A stretch of DNA of 64,000 nt, taken from positions 620,001 through 684,000 of the forward strand of contig VRMN01000003.1 in assembly GCA_008690995.1 (NCBI GenBank), given 5' to 3'. A model generated the notes under the pieces. It was given only the letters and a program-made list of their open reading frames with translations, did not search any database and was not told where the DNA came from. Each line of letters opens with the position of its first letter. The first letter of the stretch is position 1. Of the stretch, positions 38,503 through 50,102 are shown one piece after another. The stretch is from Porphyridium purpureum (taxonomy: Eukaryota; Rhodophyta; Bangiophyceae; Porphyridiales; Porphyridiaceae). The translations under genes were made by a program, and so were the position numbers.

Positions 38503-39744
38503 TTTACTGGTGGCGAAGGAATTCACCTCATGTTTGAAGCGTCCAGCACCAAGGCCTGGTCGAGCACTCCAATCGTAGCTCGTGTACAGTCTCTCGAAAC
38601 GTCGTCGTAAAAACAGAGTCGGCGCACATATTGCGTCGTTCCGCATTTTCACGTGGAAGCGGCTTCGGACCTGGCTTACAGCGCAGGCTGGGGGCTCTTC
38701 TGGCGCCGAATGTCGGCTCATTGTCCGGGTTTACTGCCGCGAGCATTCCAGGCAAGGCAATAGAGCCTTCGCAAGGACTTGCGCCGAGAGCTGCTGGCCA
38801 GCAAGGGCGTCGCTGTGCTTGCTTTCGTAGTTGGACACTCCCGTGGCCGCTGCTCGGACGTTTTGCGCTCAGTTTCGCGTCGAAGACACTTCACACACGC
38901 GCGGTAGGACAAAATGTCAGATGAATATCTTTTGATCAAAACTCTTGTTGCTCGAAACGGTTTACGAAAAAGCCGCTTTTCGGTTTAGAACGCGCGGGCT
39001 TGCCACTTCGGAACTCGTGCGGGGGAACGGTTCGCAGGCACGGATGAGTCTGCATCAGGTCCCTACCCATTCTATCGGACCGTTTTGCGTTTAAACTAGA
39101 ACAACCTTGAGCCGAAAGCAATTCCGCTGTTTTGTTGAGCGCACCACTTTTCCTCTTTCTCCTCACAATTTGCTGTGGTCTCAAGGTGTAGCGAGTCGGT
39201 CATATATCCTACCTGTGGACTTGTTATGGTGATGGTTAATGTCAACAATATTGCTGAGACGATGGGCTTCACATTGTCGGGTCAAGCACTTATTACCACA
39301 CATGTGAGGACGCACTGCGAATGTACCTTGCCTCAACATCTCGTGCGACGATATGTTTGGGAAGAATGTCGTATCTTTGCATCTTGAGTACTCGGAGACA
39401 GTTCGAACACTTTTGGTACCTTCTAATGGGCTGAAGGAGAGCGCCATGCGCACGGAAGCTTTCCAAATTCGTCATTCTCGATCTTTTTTAACCATGAACA
39501 GAATAGTGAATGAATTAGCACATGAATCGGTCTAGTTTACCATGAAGTTTAAGAAATTCTGGCGATCTTGCAGGCGTTGTGAACGTCTTGACTAGGACGG
39601 TACTGACCCTCCGATTCGAACTTATTTTTCCCGCTTCAGGAGAGCGCACCAAAGAACCCCCTGTTGAGGCCAGATTGGCTGCTTCTCTCAGGCGGTGAAT
39701 CTGGCAATCCGCCATCCAAGCACGAATAGGCCTCAAGACTGCTT

Positions 39745-39780
<36 letters not shown>

Positions 39781-40459
39781 CCCAGTCCGGTTTAGTGCGC
39801 TAGGAAGGATTTCAAAGCTAAGCTAGTACCGCAGTGGAATGGTATAATCTTTGCACGATTGCACTCGATCACGCTGAGCCTTCATTTTCGTCGCTCATAT
39901 CGGGTTGCGGAAATCCTGGAGGTTTCAGCGCGCGGGAAGCCGGTCTGGCAACGGGCGTATCGGTGACTTGGTGTGGAGCTTCCTTGTAGAGGACCTCTGA
40001 CACAGTAGCTCAAATCTACACGTGTGAAACTGACGTAAACATACTCCCTTTTATAGATACGGAATTAATTTCCTCTTACTTTCTAAGCACTACCGTGCTG
40101 CTCCTGCACGAGGCTTGGGCGCGCTATTTATGCACTCGGTGAGTTTGTCCGAGTAGACTTCGGCTGCTCTGAATGCTTGCCCGAAAGGTGAGTTGTGGCG
40201 ACGCTGCAAACAGAGAGCGAACAAAACCAGAGACAGACAAAAGGGTCGCAAGGCAGGGTACAGCCACTGAAGGCGAAACAGATGATATTGACGGTTTTCG
40301 TACTTGCTGTGCAAAAGATAGGCTTTTGATTTCTTGAAGTAAACCGGCCGTGCGAAATGTGAAATATTTCGTGAGCGGAAATTGCAGGGTAGAAGAAAAA
40401 GAAATAGTATTTTAATGCTAAAACTTCCAACAAGACGAAAACATCTCTCCCAAGGCGGC
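38503..40459. other. Spacer without recognisable gene
   Basis: About 2 kb between the candidate LTR and the methionine synthase gene. Several short open frames exist on both strands, but none shows a domain or coding-like composition that I can support. It contains a GA microsatellite (39746-39776). The right end holds the 3' flank of the methionine synthase gene. Confidence 0.5.
39746..39776 (+). repeat. (GA)n microsatellite
   Basis: About 15 uninterrupted GA dinucleotides. Confidence 0.95.
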
Positions 40460-43400
40460 TCAGACGTCGACGTCCGTGTCGTAGGAGAGGATCGGCCGCA
40501 GCCATTTCTCTGCCACATTCATACTCATGCCTTTTCGTTCTGCATACGATGCAGCTTGGTCGTGATTGATTTTACCGACCGCAAAGTACTGAGCTTGGGA
40601 GTGAGCAAAAATGAGACCTGACACAGATGCAGCAGGCATCATGGCGTAGCTCTCACTCAGCTCAATTCCCAGCTCGTTCGCTTGCATCAGATCCCACATT
40701 ACCTGCTTTTCCGTATGGTCAGGTTGAGACGGATATCCCGGTGCCGGTCGGATACCATCGTATTTGATCTTCAAAAGGTCGTCGATTTCAAGCGTTTCCT
40801 CTGGCGCATACCCCCAGTACGTCTTTCGACACTCTAGGTGGATCACCTCGGCAAAGGCTTCCGCGAGTCGATCTGCAATAGCTTCGACCATGATAATCTT
40901 GAAGTCGTCGAGCTCCTCCTTATACTTGCGAATCAAGTTTTCTGTTCCTAAGCCGGCTGTTACAGCAAACATGCCAACATAATCTGCGATGCCGGAGTCC
41001 TTCGGGGCGATGAAATCAGCAAGCGCAAGGTATCGAGCGTTTTCATCCTCTTTCTCAACCTGTTGACGAATTGTGTGCAACACAGTGGTACGCGTACCGT
41101 CTGAACGGGCCTCATCGTTGGCGTACACTTCAATGTCGTCTCCTACTGAATTTGCAGGATACAAGGCAAGCACGCCATTGCAAGTGATTGAGTCGTCGGC
41201 GATGAATTCCTTCAACATGATCTGAGCATCATCAAAGAGCTTTCGGGCCTCCTCACCGACATTGGCATCATTGAAAATTTTCGGGTAACCTCGATTAGGA
41301 TACTTGCCTCGAAGCTGCCACGTCTGGAAGAAAGGATTCCAGTCGATAAAAGGAATCAGATTTTCAATCGGGTAATCTTCCAGTTTCGTGATGCCAAGCA
41401 CGCGCGGTTTCGGCGCCGGTGGGCACTTCACGAAGTCGATGCGCAAGGCCTTCTTTCTCGCCTCGTCAATCGACAAGCTTTTGCGCTCCTCCAGGCCAGC
41501 ATAATGCTCCTCGCGCAAATCCTCGTATTCTTCTGCCACGTCTGCCTTATAATCATCGCGTGCCGACTTGTCCAAAAGGCTTGACACCACGGCAACTGCC
41601 CTTGAGGCGTCTAGCACATGAATCGAAGCGCCACTGTAACGCGGTGCAATCTTGACAGCCGTGTGCATTTTTGATGTTGTCGCTCCTCCGATCAAAAGCG
41701 GAATCTTGAAATCCTTCTTCTGCATCTTTGCAGCCACGTCAACCATTTCATCAAGAGATGGTGTGATCAAACCGGAAAGTCCGAGCACATCGGCCCGGTG
41801 CTCGATGCAGGCATCCAAAATTTTTTCCGCAGGGCACATCACGCCCAGATCAATAACATTGTAATTATTGCATCCCAATACTACAGCAACAATATTCTTG
41901 CCAATGTCATGCACATCTCCTTTCACAGTCGCAATCACCATTGTCCCGTTGTACATGCTTTCTGCAGACGAAGCTTCGCCACGAGCAAGGGCTTCTTTCA
42001 TTCGCTGCTCCTTCTCGGCCTCCATGTATGGAATTAACACGCTGACCGCCTTCTTCATGACTCTTGCACTCTTAATGACCTGCGGTAGGAACATCTTTCC
42101 GGCTCCAAAAAGATCCCCAACGGTATTCATTCCGTCCATCAGCGGACCTTCTATGACACTTAGCGGCTTCGGGTACAACAGACGCGCCTCCTCGGCGTCA
42201 TCCATGACATACTGGTCAATACCTTTGACAAGTGCGTGGTGAAGACGCTCCTGAACCGTTCCCGTCCGCCATCTGTTCTTCTCTTCGTCACTTTGCTTTC
42301 GATCACCTTCCTTTCCCATCGTAAGCGAGTGGGCCAGCAGTTTCTCTGTCGCCTCATTATTGCGATAAAGCAGGACATCCTCTATAAGCTCGCGCAAGTA
42401 TGGATCTACATCGGTGTACACAGGAATCAATCCCGCATTCACAATACCCATATCCATCTTGTTCTTGATGCCATGGTACAAAAACGCCGAGTGCATTGCC
42501 TCACGAAGCACGTTATTACCGCGAAATGAGAAAGAGACATTGCTCACTCCTCCTGAAATATGGCAGTGAGGTAAAGTCTCTCGGATAATCTTGCAGGCTT
42601 CTATGAAGTTCAAAGCGTATCGATTGTGCTCCTCAATCCCTGTGGCGACGGTTAGAATATTGGGATCGAAAATGATGTCAGTGGCGGGGAAGCCAACTCG
42701 ATCGACAAGAATTCGGTAAGCGCGCGTACAAATCCTCACCTTATCTTCAGTGGTGGCAGCTTGTCCTTCCTCATCAAAGGCCATCACAACAACCGCAGCG
42801 CCATACCGCTTAATAGTTGTGGCAACCTCGATAAATTTCTCCTCACCTTCTTTCAAGCTGATGGAATTGACAACACACTTTCCCTGTGTTGTCTGCAAAC
42901 CGTCCTCCACGACAGAGAGCTTTGAGGAATCGATCACAAAGGGAACTCGCGCTGCGTCCGGTTCTGTAGCCAACAGATTGCAGAATCGCCGCATGATCAC
43001 ATTTGCATCCAAAAGGCCCTCGTCAAAATTCAAGTCAATGAGCTGTGCGCCATTCTCCACCTGCTTAATTGCAATTTCAAGCATCTTGTCGTAATTGCCA
43101 GCAACGACGTGCTTCTTGAATGCTGCAGAGCCAGCAACGTTGCACCGCTCACCAATGTTCACAAAATTGACAAACTTTGGATCCAGAATAAACGGCTCAA
43201 GTCCACTCAGTCGAAGTAAAGGCTCCAGATGAGGCGGCTTGTGCACGGGCTTCTCGTGAAGGACGTCATGAATCGCCTTGATGTGGGCAGGAGTTGTCCC
43301 ACAACAGCCTCCCACAATGTTCACCAAGCGCTCGGTCCCAAAAGGCTCCAAAGCGTTCGCCGTATCTTCCGGCGTCTCGTCATATCCACCCATCGCATTG

Positions 43401-44269
43401 GGCAAGCCTGCATTCGGGTAGCAAATAATAAACGCATCCGAACACTTGCCCAGTCGCTCGATATACTGCTGCATATCCTTAGCTCCCAATGCGCAATTAA
43501 GGCCAACTGCAAATGGTTTGGCGTGTGAAATCGAGATCCAAAACGCCTCAGTTGTCTGGCCCGAAAGAGTACGACCGCTGTTATCAACAATTGTGCCTGA
43601 GACAAAAATAGGCTTCCTTTCGTATTCAACATTCTCGGCATAAAATTTGTCGATCGCGAACAGCGCCGCCTTTGCGTTCAGCGTGTCGAAGACGGTCTCA
43701 ACTAACAGCACATCAACCTTCCCGTCCAAGAGCCCACGTACCTGCTTCTCGTACGCGTCGACCACCTCATTGAAAGTGATGTTTCGAAAGGCGGGGTTCT
43801 CCACCGAGGGGGAAACCGACAGCGTGCGATTCGTTGGGCCGATCGATCCACAAACGTAACGAGGTTTCTCGGGGCTCAGCGCAGTATATTTGTCGGCGGC
43901 CCTTCGGGCACATTCAGCGCCACACTTGTTGATGAGATACACATCTTCTGGATCCTTTTCCAGTGCGTAGTCTGCCTGGGCAATCCAAGTCCCTGAAAAT
44001 GTGTTCGTTTCCAAGAAGTCTGCTCCAGCTTCAAGGTAGCTTTCGTGGATCGCCTGAATAATATCCGGACGCGTGACAGACAAGATGTCGTTATTTCCTT
44101 TGAGATCATGTGTGTGATTCTTGTACCGATCACCTCGGAAGTCCTCCTCCGTCAATTTATAACCCTGAATCATCGTTCCCATTCCACCGTCGATGAACAT
44201 GATCTTTTCCTGCATCCGCTTCCGCAGATCTTTGAAGATCTGGGGCTCCCCGGACTGTGGAAGCGACAT
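40460..44269 (-). CDS. METH: Cobalamin-dependent methionine synthase
   Basis: The enzyme transfers a methyl group from methyl-tetrahydrofolate to homocysteine through B12. The product has 1269 residues from ATG 44269, close to the usual 1230-1270. Domains in order: homocysteine-binding barrel (about 10-340) with zinc ligands C259, C322 and C323; pterin-binding barrel (about 365-640); cap helices and B12-binding Rossmann domain with GDVHDIGKN, where His787 is the lower cobalt ligand; and the AdoMet reactivation domain (about 950-1260) with [12 protein letters not shown]. All four modules are intact. No organelle leader is seen, so cytosolic action is likely. Its presence implies B12 use. It diverges from the TFIIB-like gene across an 859-bp spacer. 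Confidence 0.97.
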   Translation of the reverse strand: MSLPQSGEPQIFKDLRKRMQEKIMFIDGGMGTMIQGYKLTEEDFRGDRYKNHTHDLKGNNDILSVTRPDIIQAIHESYLEAGADFLETNTFSGTWIAQADYALEKDPEDVYLINKCGAECARRAADKYTALSPEKPRYVCGSIGPTNRTLSVSPSVENPAFRNITFNEVVDAYEKQVRGLLDGKVDVLLVETVFDTLNAKAALFAIDKFYAENVEYERKPIFVSGTIVDNSGRTLSGQTTEAFWISISHAKPFAVGLNCALGAKDMQQYIERLGKCSDAFIICYPNAGLPNAMGGYDETPEDTANALEPFGTERLVNIVGGCCGTTPAHIKAIHDVLHEKPVHKPPHLEPLLRLSGLEPFILDPKFVNFVNIGERCNVAGSAAFKKHVVAGNYDKMLEIAIKQVENGAQLIDLNFDEGLLDANVIMRRFCNLLATEPDAARVPFVIDSSKLSVVEDGLQTTQGKCVVNSISLKEGEEKFIEVATTIKRYGAAVVVMAFDEEGQAATTEDKVRICTRAYRILVDRVGFPATDIIFDPNILTVATGIEEHNRYALNFIEACKIIRETLPHCHISGGVSNVSFSFRGNNVLREAMHSAFLYHGIKNKMDMGIVNAGLIPVYTDVDPYLRELIEDVLLYRNNEATEKLLAHSLTMGKEGDRKQSDEEKNRWRTGTVQERLHHALVKGIDQYVMDDAEEARLLYPKPLSVIEGPLMDGMNTVGDLFGAGKMFLPQVIKSARVMKKAVSVLIPYMEAEKEQRMKEALARGEASSAESMYNGTMVIATVKGDVHDIGKNIVAVVLGCNNYNVIDLGVMCPAEKILDACIEHRADVLGLSGLITPSLDEMVDVAAKMQKKDFKIPLLIGGATTSKMHTAVKIAPRYSGASIHVLDASRAVAVVSSLLDKSARDDYKADVAEEYEDLREEHYAGLEERKSLSIDEARKKALRIDFVKCPPAPKPRVLGITKLEDYPIENLIPFIDWNPFFQTWQLRGKYPNRGYPKIFNDANVGEEARKLFDDAQIMLKEFIADDSITCNGVLALYPANSVGDDIEVYANDEARSDGTRTTVLHTIRQQVEKEDENARYLALADFIAPKDSGIADYVGMFAVTAGLGTENLIRKYKEELDDFKIIMVEAIADRLAEAFAEVIHLECRKTYWGYAPEETLEIDDLLKIKYDGIRPAPGYPSQPDHTEKQVMWDLMQANELGIELSESYAMMPAASVSGLIFAHSQAQYFAVGKINHDQAASYAERKGMSMNVAEKWLRPILSYDTDVDV

Positions 44270-45128
44270 GGCAAAAGCGTACGGGCTCCCCGCCTCCCTT
44301 CAATTCCTCCCCAACGAGTCTCTCACGAGCCTCGTCTACGTAGTTCTCGGAACCGACGAACCAAACTGACGATGGATTCCTCGGAGCACGCGTGGCAAGC
44401 GTACGACTATATGTGAGTCGCACGGCTCCTGGGACGGAGGAAGGTAAGCCTATGCAGCCCCTTTCCACTGCAAGAGTTTCCAATGGCTGGAGGGACCAGC
44501 ACCTCGCGCGACGCCCGTCTCGTAATCTCTGCCGCTGGGATGAGCACCGCTGAGACAGCGTGCTCGTGCGCCCCGCGTGTGTTACGCAAGCCGCGGCCTC
44601 ACACGTCCTGGGCGCGGGCGCGGGCGGCGCAACGTCGCGATGAAACACGGACAATCCGGAAAACACGACTCTGAAACTGAAAACGCTCGGCTCTGCAGTT
44701 CGCGCCCGCTGGAATCGACCTTCTCGCACCTGCGCTACGTTGTCCACGGACATGCACCCCGATCGCGGGACCTTAACACGGCCGCCCGTCCGCCCCAGAA
44801 TCACTGTGGAACCAGGTACTCTTAGAGGTACACCTGCAAGTGAAAATGTACAGCAGTTTCGACTCGAGCCGCGCGGACTGTGCGAACTTCGTGCTTGCCA
44901 GTTGAATGGCGTGCGAGTGGGCCGGGGAGGAACGCCCGGTCGTCCCTGCACGCAAGACAGGGAGTGGTTATGATTGGTTTCATACCCCACAGGATCTGGT
45001 GAGGCTGGCAGTGCATCGCCAGGCAAGCGACTGCGCAGGAGCGCGAGAACTGCACGTTGGGGAACCTGAGCAGCGGCCCCGCATCGGGTCAGTCATCTGG
45101 CGAACGTGCCTCGGCTCCATGCGGTGAC
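44270..45128. promoter_or_regulatory. Divergent spacer between METH and TFIIB-like genes
   Basis: This 859-bp spacer is GC-rich. A small GTAC group lies at about 44815-44854 (AGGTACTC, AGGTACAC, TGTACAGC at 44847-44854), closer to the right-hand gene. Open frames here read antisense to promoter sequence and show no family traits. Confidence 0.4.
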
Positions 45129-46586
45129 ATGGTGGGCTCGCATGATTTCTGCACGGACTGTCGCTCCAGTGACGTGCAGCTCAACGTCGTTGCTCGCGTA
45201 GTACAGTGTCGCGCGTGCCATTTCATACTCGAAGAACGACTGCCGTTGCCATGTGAAGTGCACGCCCTCACCCATATTGAGGAGTTGCATTGTGCCATCA
45301 CGCCAGACTTTGTCGCCCAGCACCTTGTTCACGCTGAAATTCGCGACGATCCTTACTTTACGCGAGGCTTTATCACAGCTTTCCGAAACCTCATTCCTGT
45401 TCGAGAGCCCCTGGTATGCGCCGCGGCCCGCTCGATTTCCGGGGATCTTGCAGAAATGGAGCGCATCTTAGGAGACGCCGTGTACGCTTGTTATGTGGGT
45501 TATAATGGCCGTGCTCTCCGCCCGATGGCGCCGCAGCAGCGCTCCGCAAAGGTGGGAAAGAGTGATGGAGGAAATATTGGCGGTCCCGGCGCATCTTCTT
45601 CTGCGTTGGCTAGTGAAACGCGTTATCGGATCGTTAATTACTTTTTGATTCTGGAGGTATGTGTTCTGATTGGCATTCCGCGCCGGATCGTAGAGCTGGC
45701 AAATTTCATTTTTCGCCGGGTTGTGGCACGCATTTCACTGCGGAATCGGTCTGTTGAAACCCTTGCCATTGCATCTCTTGTATGTGCAGTTGAGCGCCAG
45801 CGCCACCGAAAAGACGTTTTGGTTTCCACAGTGTCAGAGGAGCATGCAGATGTCATTCTTCCGCACTACACTGATATCGCTCGTCTTTCCGGTGAAGACC
45901 CCAAAGCTGTACTGAAGTATTTGCGCTTTGTGAATGATACTCTGACGGTGTCGAAACCGCGTCAGGTTATTGCGAGTCCGGTCGTTGTGCAAACTCTTTG
46001 TTCGCAGCTTGAATTGGAAGATCCGGTCAGAGACTTGTGCAATGAAATTCTTATTCGCGTCGCCCAGCTTGAGTACGGATCGCGTCGAAATCGCACAAGC
46101 CTTATTGCCGGCGCCCTTTTAATGGCCATTTCGATTGAATCGACAACCAGGAAAACTCAGGCCGAGGTGGCGCGCGCGACGAAGACCTCTGAAGTGACGT
46201 TGCGGAAAGTTGTCAAGGAACTTGTGGAGCGTCTCAGAGAAATCATCCCTCCCCAACAGGTCGCAAAAGCAGAAAGAAAATTCCGAGTCAGGGCGAGTCC
46301 AGAAACTGGAGCAACGAACGATGAAGATGGGCGTGCTCAGGCGTCGATCAGCACAGACACAGATTCTCTTGTAGAACACTTGAGAGTATTTTCGTCCGTT
46401 GCAGCAGCCTCGATTTTCGCTACTGGCCCGGACGTGCGGGCGGCGCGGAACGCAAATCCGGGAGGGCGGTCACCAAGGCAACCCAAAGGCCTTTGGTCGA
46501 TACCCTGTGCGCCTCGTCCGCCTTCTTTGGAAAACAAGTCTTACGATTCACACCAGGACTTGCCTTGGGAAAGCTGGACCAACTGA
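45129..46586 (+). CDS. TFIIB-family transcription initiation factor
   Basis: TFIIB-type proteins bridge promoter-bound TBP and RNA polymerase. From ATG 45129 the product has 485 residues. An N-terminal zinc ribbon has C8-x2-C11 and C27-x2-C30 (CTDC, CRAC). Two cyclin-fold repeats follow. The first (about 165-285) includes RNRSVETLAIASLVCAVERQR. The second (about 300-395) has RRNRTSLIAGALLMAISIES and a helix-turn-helix reading TSEVTLRKVVKEL. The tail (about 400-485) is polar and low-complexity. It is longer and more diverged than ordinary TFIIB (about 315 residues), so it could be TFIIB itself, a BRF or a lineage-specific relative. A frame extension upstream starts at a non-ATG codon and was not used. 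Confidence 0.85.
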   Translation: MVGSHDFCTDCRSSDVQLNVVARVVQCRACHFILEERLPLPCEVHALTHIEELHCAITPDFVAQHLVHAEIRDDPYFTRGFITAFRNLIPVREPLVCAAARSISGDLAEMERILGDAVYACYVGYNGRALRPMAPQQRSAKVGKSDGGNIGGPGASSSALASETRYRIVNYFLILEVCVLIGIPRRIVELANFIFRRVVARISLRNRSVETLAIASLVCAVERQRHRKDVLVSTVSEEHADVILPHYTDIARLSGEDPKAVLKYLRFVNDTLTVSKPRQVIASPVVVQTLCSQLELEDPVRDLCNEILIRVAQLEYGSRRNRTSLIAGALLMAISIESTTRKTQAEVARATKTSEVTLRKVVKELVERLREIIPPQQVAKAERKFRVRASPETGATNDEDGRAQASISTDTDSLVEHLRVFSSVAAASIFATGPDVRAARNANPGGRSPRQPKGLWSIPCAPRPPSLENKSYDSHQDLPWESWTN

Positions 46587-47147
46587 GAAGGACATGCAGA
46601 TCTGGCGTTGCATCGGAAATCGTGCCAGTGTCTCCTCGTACTAGACGTGACGACGGGGTGGACGTAGGAGAGCAAGTCGTTGCAAACTGTTAGTTGTGAA
46701 ATGTAAGTGTCCTGTCGCTGGTGGCGTTGACCCAGCGTTCACGCGCGTGGTGGGTCATAGATTCTCCTGAATTTCTGTTCGCGCAGCAGTTCCGCGACGT
46801 GAGCCGCCTGGTTTCCTCGGTGCGCACCGTGCTTACATTCTGTGTACAGTGAAAATAAAGCTGCGGAGAACATGTCTTGTACCAGCTTGACAGCGAGAAC
46901 ATACTGCTGGCGGTGGCGTGCGTCATTTTCTTCCCGAGCTGGAGCATTGCACGGGCGTCTACCTTCTTGTGACTGTCTATTTGTTTGCCGGCTCACCCGT
47001 CGTTTCCCGTGGAACAGTGTGCCTGCCCTGGGTGCTCTGCAAGAACGGTGTTCCGCACTTGTCCAACTGTGTATAGAAAGCTGGCGACCGGAAACTAAGT
47101 GGACGCGCGAGACGCTCTCTTCTCTGCGACACGCTCCTCTCTTTGGA
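46587..47147. promoter_or_regulatory. Spacer with GTACAGT
   Basis: 561 bp between two plus-strand genes. TGTACAGT at 46843-46850 is the recurrent motif, about 300 bp before the next ATG. The frame is open across part of this region but begins at GTG within the motif; I treat it as a leader. Confidence 0.4.
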
Positions 47148-47693
47148 ATGGAAGGCGCAGACGACCGCTGCTGTGGCCTGGGACGATGGAACCTGGCGCC
47201 TCTGAGCAAATGGGGGAACGTTTGCCTCGGCCTATACTTTGCGGTCGTGGGAGTGTTCTCTATTATAAGCATCTTCACCCTTCTGTCGGGCGCGCTGGCG
47301 AGCCCGATTGGATTCGTACTTTTCCTCTGGATCGCTGTATTCGGAGTCTTCTTGGTTTTCGGCGAGCTTGACTTTCCAGAGGCATTCATTCGATACTTCT
47401 TTTTCCTCCGCGGCGCTTACCTCCGAGCAGGCTTCATCTTGTTTGTTTGCACGCTTGCGCTTACTGCTGGATTTACGGGCTCAATCAGCAGCGTGACGAA
47501 TGTCCTGCTGTTGATTGGCGGGTTTGCTGCTCTCTTCTTCGGAATTCTGTGCTTCTGCTACGGGGCTGACCACAACGAAGAATCTGACGGCGGGTTCGAA
47601 TCTTCCGGCAATGTTGGATCTAAGGTGTCTGGGGCCTCTGGGGCCTCTGGCAAGCAGTCCGCTTCCGTACGAAATCCTGTCATGGCAATCTGA
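47148..47693 (+). CDS. Four-helix membrane protein, COPI-associated type
   Basis: 181 residues from ATG 47148. Four hydrophobic helices (about 28-50, 56-76, 90-112, 118-140) are separated by short loops, with FGELDFPEAFIRYFFFLRGAYLRAGF between the second and third. This layout and the central E...F..FL.RG pattern resemble COPI-associated/TVP18-like Golgi membrane proteins. The tail (about 143-181) is Ser/Gly-rich, with GASGASG repeats. The family call is moderate; any small tetraspan protein could look alike. An AATAAA near 47729, 36 bp after the stop, may serve as the poly(A) signal. It converges with the next gene. Confidence 0.7.
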   Translation: MEGADDRCCGLGRWNLAPLSKWGNVCLGLYFAVVGVFSIISIFTLLSGALASPIGFVLFLWIAVFGVFLVFGELDFPEAFIRYFFFLRGAYLRAGFILFVCTLALTAGFTGSISSVTNVLLLIGGFAALFFGILCFCYGADHNEESDGGFESSGNVGSKVSGASGASGKQSASVRNPVMAI

Positions 47694-47999
47694 TGAGTAG
47701 AGAAGGTTTAACCCTTGTAAGATCGTACAATAAACCCGGGGAAATACCCGCAGTTTGTTGAATCAGGATCCGTCCACGTCACGGGGGCTCACAGGGAATT
47801 TGGCGGGCGCGGAGAAACAAAATCATTAACAGGTTTTGAGAGATCCGCCGCATAAAGCCTCTAGTTCAACAGACCAACATCGTAAAGCATTTTACTCGAC
47901 CAGGTCGTCCCTAGGCGCCAAAGACCTCACGCAAGACTTCACACAAGATGACCGCCCATCAAGCTACTCATGCGGAAAAGGATGCCGTTGCAATCCAAG
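47694..47999. other. Convergent 3' spacer
   Basis: 306 bp between two converging genes. Apart from a possible AATAAA near 47729, nothing is recognised. Confidence 0.5.
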
Positions 48000-50102
48000 T
48001 TACAAACAGCTTCCGTTAGTGCGACCAAAATCTGAGCCAAAGTACCAGACACGCGAGAAGGTCATTAGCATGATAATGGAATCACACAAACTCACAGTAA
48101 TTATGAGAACCGCAAATCCAAGCTTGAACGGGTGCAAGCCATAGTCCCACATGTTCGCGAGCAGCGAACCAAACACATCAGGATAAAATCTCTTGACATA
48201 CCACACATACACCGCGAAGAAAATGAACATCAGAACAGCCACAATACCGGAAAAGCCCAGTGACCATGCGTAATCAGTCCATGTGAAAGAGCGATTGTCG
48301 AAAAAGTTCAAAGCAACATTCGAACTGTCGTTGAACGGGAATGCATCCGTATTCAACCCAACCAGGAAAATCCAACTGATGAAAATATAGGCGGCATACG
48401 CAGAGAGCGAACCCCAAAACACGAAAAAGTCAAAGAAGCTTTTCGCCCGCCGGTAGTCTGGATGGGCATTTGTGGTGCCTCGTCCGTTGAAGTCCATGTC
48501 CACCTCCACGGGGAATGCAGAGTAGTCAATCACTGGCGCACACATCAGTAATGGCTTCAGAATTTTCTTGATCCAGTTCCTAAATCGAAACCACAAGTTG
48601 CTCTGGTGGAAGAAAGCCACGAACATATGCGACAGCGGTCCGGAGAAGAGTGCAAGGTACGTTCCCCAGGCCTCGCTGTAATTATCGTCGTCGTTGTCGA
48701 TATTTGGAGTTGAAAATGCAATAAACGCGGCTGACATACTGTAAACTGAAAGTCCAGAAAGCGCAAAGTTCATGTCCACGCTGAATCGCATAGCCTGATG
48801 CTGAATCACTTTCCGGAACGCAACGCTGAACATGCTGAAGATGAATGCAATCAAGGTCTTAATGTTGTCGTCTGCTGCTTTGGACGCAATCATGTATGCA
48901 GCGAAAACCATGAACATCAACATGCGCGTGAAGCTTATTTTCAACCACTGATTGTAATCCGCGTTTTCATCGTCCGTGAGCTGATACTTGCGGCCTTCTC
49001 CACGAGGATTCAACAAAGCGAGAGTCTTACGCAATGTCAGCCCCGCATCCTTGTACTCCCGAACCTCATCTCTGTCATGCATGGAATGATAGAATGGTCG
49101 CTTCAAGTACTTGTACCAAGACAGCACAATGCAGTAAGATATCGAGCGAGATACCAGAGCTTGGCAGGTAAATGTTCCGACCGTAGCGGAGATGGCGGCC
49201 CATATGCCACACTGCACACAGTAGACCGTCAGCAGCATCGGGAAGTAGAAAAAGAAATTGCGCCATGGAAGCGTTCGATCCAACGCTGCGAACATGAGTG
49301 TTACATCCGCAAATGCCCATACTACCTCATTAATGGGATTCGTCACGAAGACCCAGACAGCAAACTCTCGGAATCCGCACTCAAGAAAATCACCAAGCGG
49401 AATGACACCGAAGAAAATGAGACAATAAATGGACGGGAGAGCAATAGAGATAACCGATAGGAAAAAAATGAAGCCAAACACTGAGGAGCGCTGAAGGAAC
49501 CAGCGAACAACGTGTCCGAGCCCAAGGACATGAGGGATCGTCTGCAAATTGACATGCCGTTTGAGGGCATCAGGAAGGTCGATATGCTCTCGATCGAAAA
49601 GAGGATGGTAGCTGCGTTCTAGACCTACTGGGGGAAGCTTCCAATGAAACTTGTCGGCCAAAGTGGGCAAGAAAGCCTCCGGCAACTCCAGCGTGTCTTG
49701 ATCTGCACCGAGAATCATCCAACTCCACCACCACAACCCGCAGCCATAATATTCAAATGGGTCCTCCTTGCCGTTCTCCTTGTATTTTCTCCACTTCTCC
49801 GGATACTTCACCTTCGAGCCACGTTGAGGTGTTTTCCAAAAGGGCAATCGTTCGAATTCGTCAACCTCAACACCGACCAAGTCTTCTATGATTTGCGCGT
49901 CGACGCCCATCCGCTGGAAGTAATTTTGAAACTGGGCTTCAGTTGTTGGATCAGATGCAAGCAAAGAAGGATGCTTGGAAGTGACTTTTGGCTTCGCCTC
50001 CTCCTTGCCATTGCTCGACGAGTCTTCGGCTGCGGAGACCGCGTGGTCCATGTTGCCCGAGGTCGACGGCGCCGTCGTCTCGAGGCCACCGGCGTCCTCC
50101 AT
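48000..50102 (-). CDS. Polytopic membrane protein of unknown function
   Basis: 700 residues from ATG 50102. The first 215 or so are soluble: an acidic, Ser-rich start, then an aromatic-rich stretch (FEYYGCGLWWWSWMILG). About 10 or 11 hydrophobic helices follow between roughly 225 and 695, among them SSVFGFIFFLSVISIALPS, MLMFMVFAAYMIA and FVFWGSLSAYAAYIFISWI. A loop around residue 345-385 is charged, and NIDNDDDNYSE is an acidic loop near 470. A transporter or multi-pass enzyme is plausible, but I recognise no signature. It diverges from the RRM-like gene at 50520. Confidence 0.8.
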   Translation of the reverse strand: MEDAGGLETTAPSTSGNMDHAVSAAEDSSSNGKEEAKPKVTSKHPSLLASDPTTEAQFQNYFQRMGVDAQIIEDLVGVEVDEFERLPFWKTPQRGSKVKYPEKWRKYKENGKEDPFEYYGCGLWWWSWMILGADQDTLELPEAFLPTLADKFHWKLPPVGLERSYHPLFDREHIDLPDALKRHVNLQTIPHVLGLGHVVRWFLQRSSVFGFIFFLSVISIALPSIYCLIFFGVIPLGDFLECGFREFAVWVFVTNPINEVVWAFADVTLMFAALDRTLPWRNFFFYFPMLLTVYCVQCGIWAAISATVGTFTCQALVSRSISYCIVLSWYKYLKRPFYHSMHDRDEVREYKDAGLTLRKTLALLNPRGEGRKYQLTDDENADYNQWLKISFTRMLMFMVFAAYMIASKAADDNIKTLIAFIFSMFSVAFRKVIQHQAMRFSVDMNFALSGLSVYSMSAAFIAFSTPNIDNDDDNYSEAWGTYLALFSGPLSHMFVAFFHQSNLWFRFRNWIKKILKPLLMCAPVIDYSAFPVEVDMDFNGRGTTNAHPDYRRAKSFFDFFVFWGSLSAYAAYIFISWIFLVGLNTDAFPFNDSSNVALNFFDNRSFTWTDYAWSLGFSGIVAVLMFIFFAVYVWYVKRFYPDVFGSLLANMWDYGLHPFKLGFAVLIITVSLCDSIIMLMTFSRVWYFGSDFGRTNGSCL

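Noticed and set aside
38254-38721. Minus-strand open frame of 155 codons
   Set aside because: It covers the purine run of the candidate LTR; low-complexity Ser/Leu tail, no domain.
44157-45026. Antisense open frame of 289 codons over the METH start
   Set aside because: It overlaps METH and the divergent promoter, is Arg/Pro/Ser-rich as GC-rich shadows are, and shows no domain.
46842-47147. Upstream extension of the four-helix membrane protein
   Set aside because: It starts at GTG inside the GTACAGT motif; the first sound ATG is 47148.
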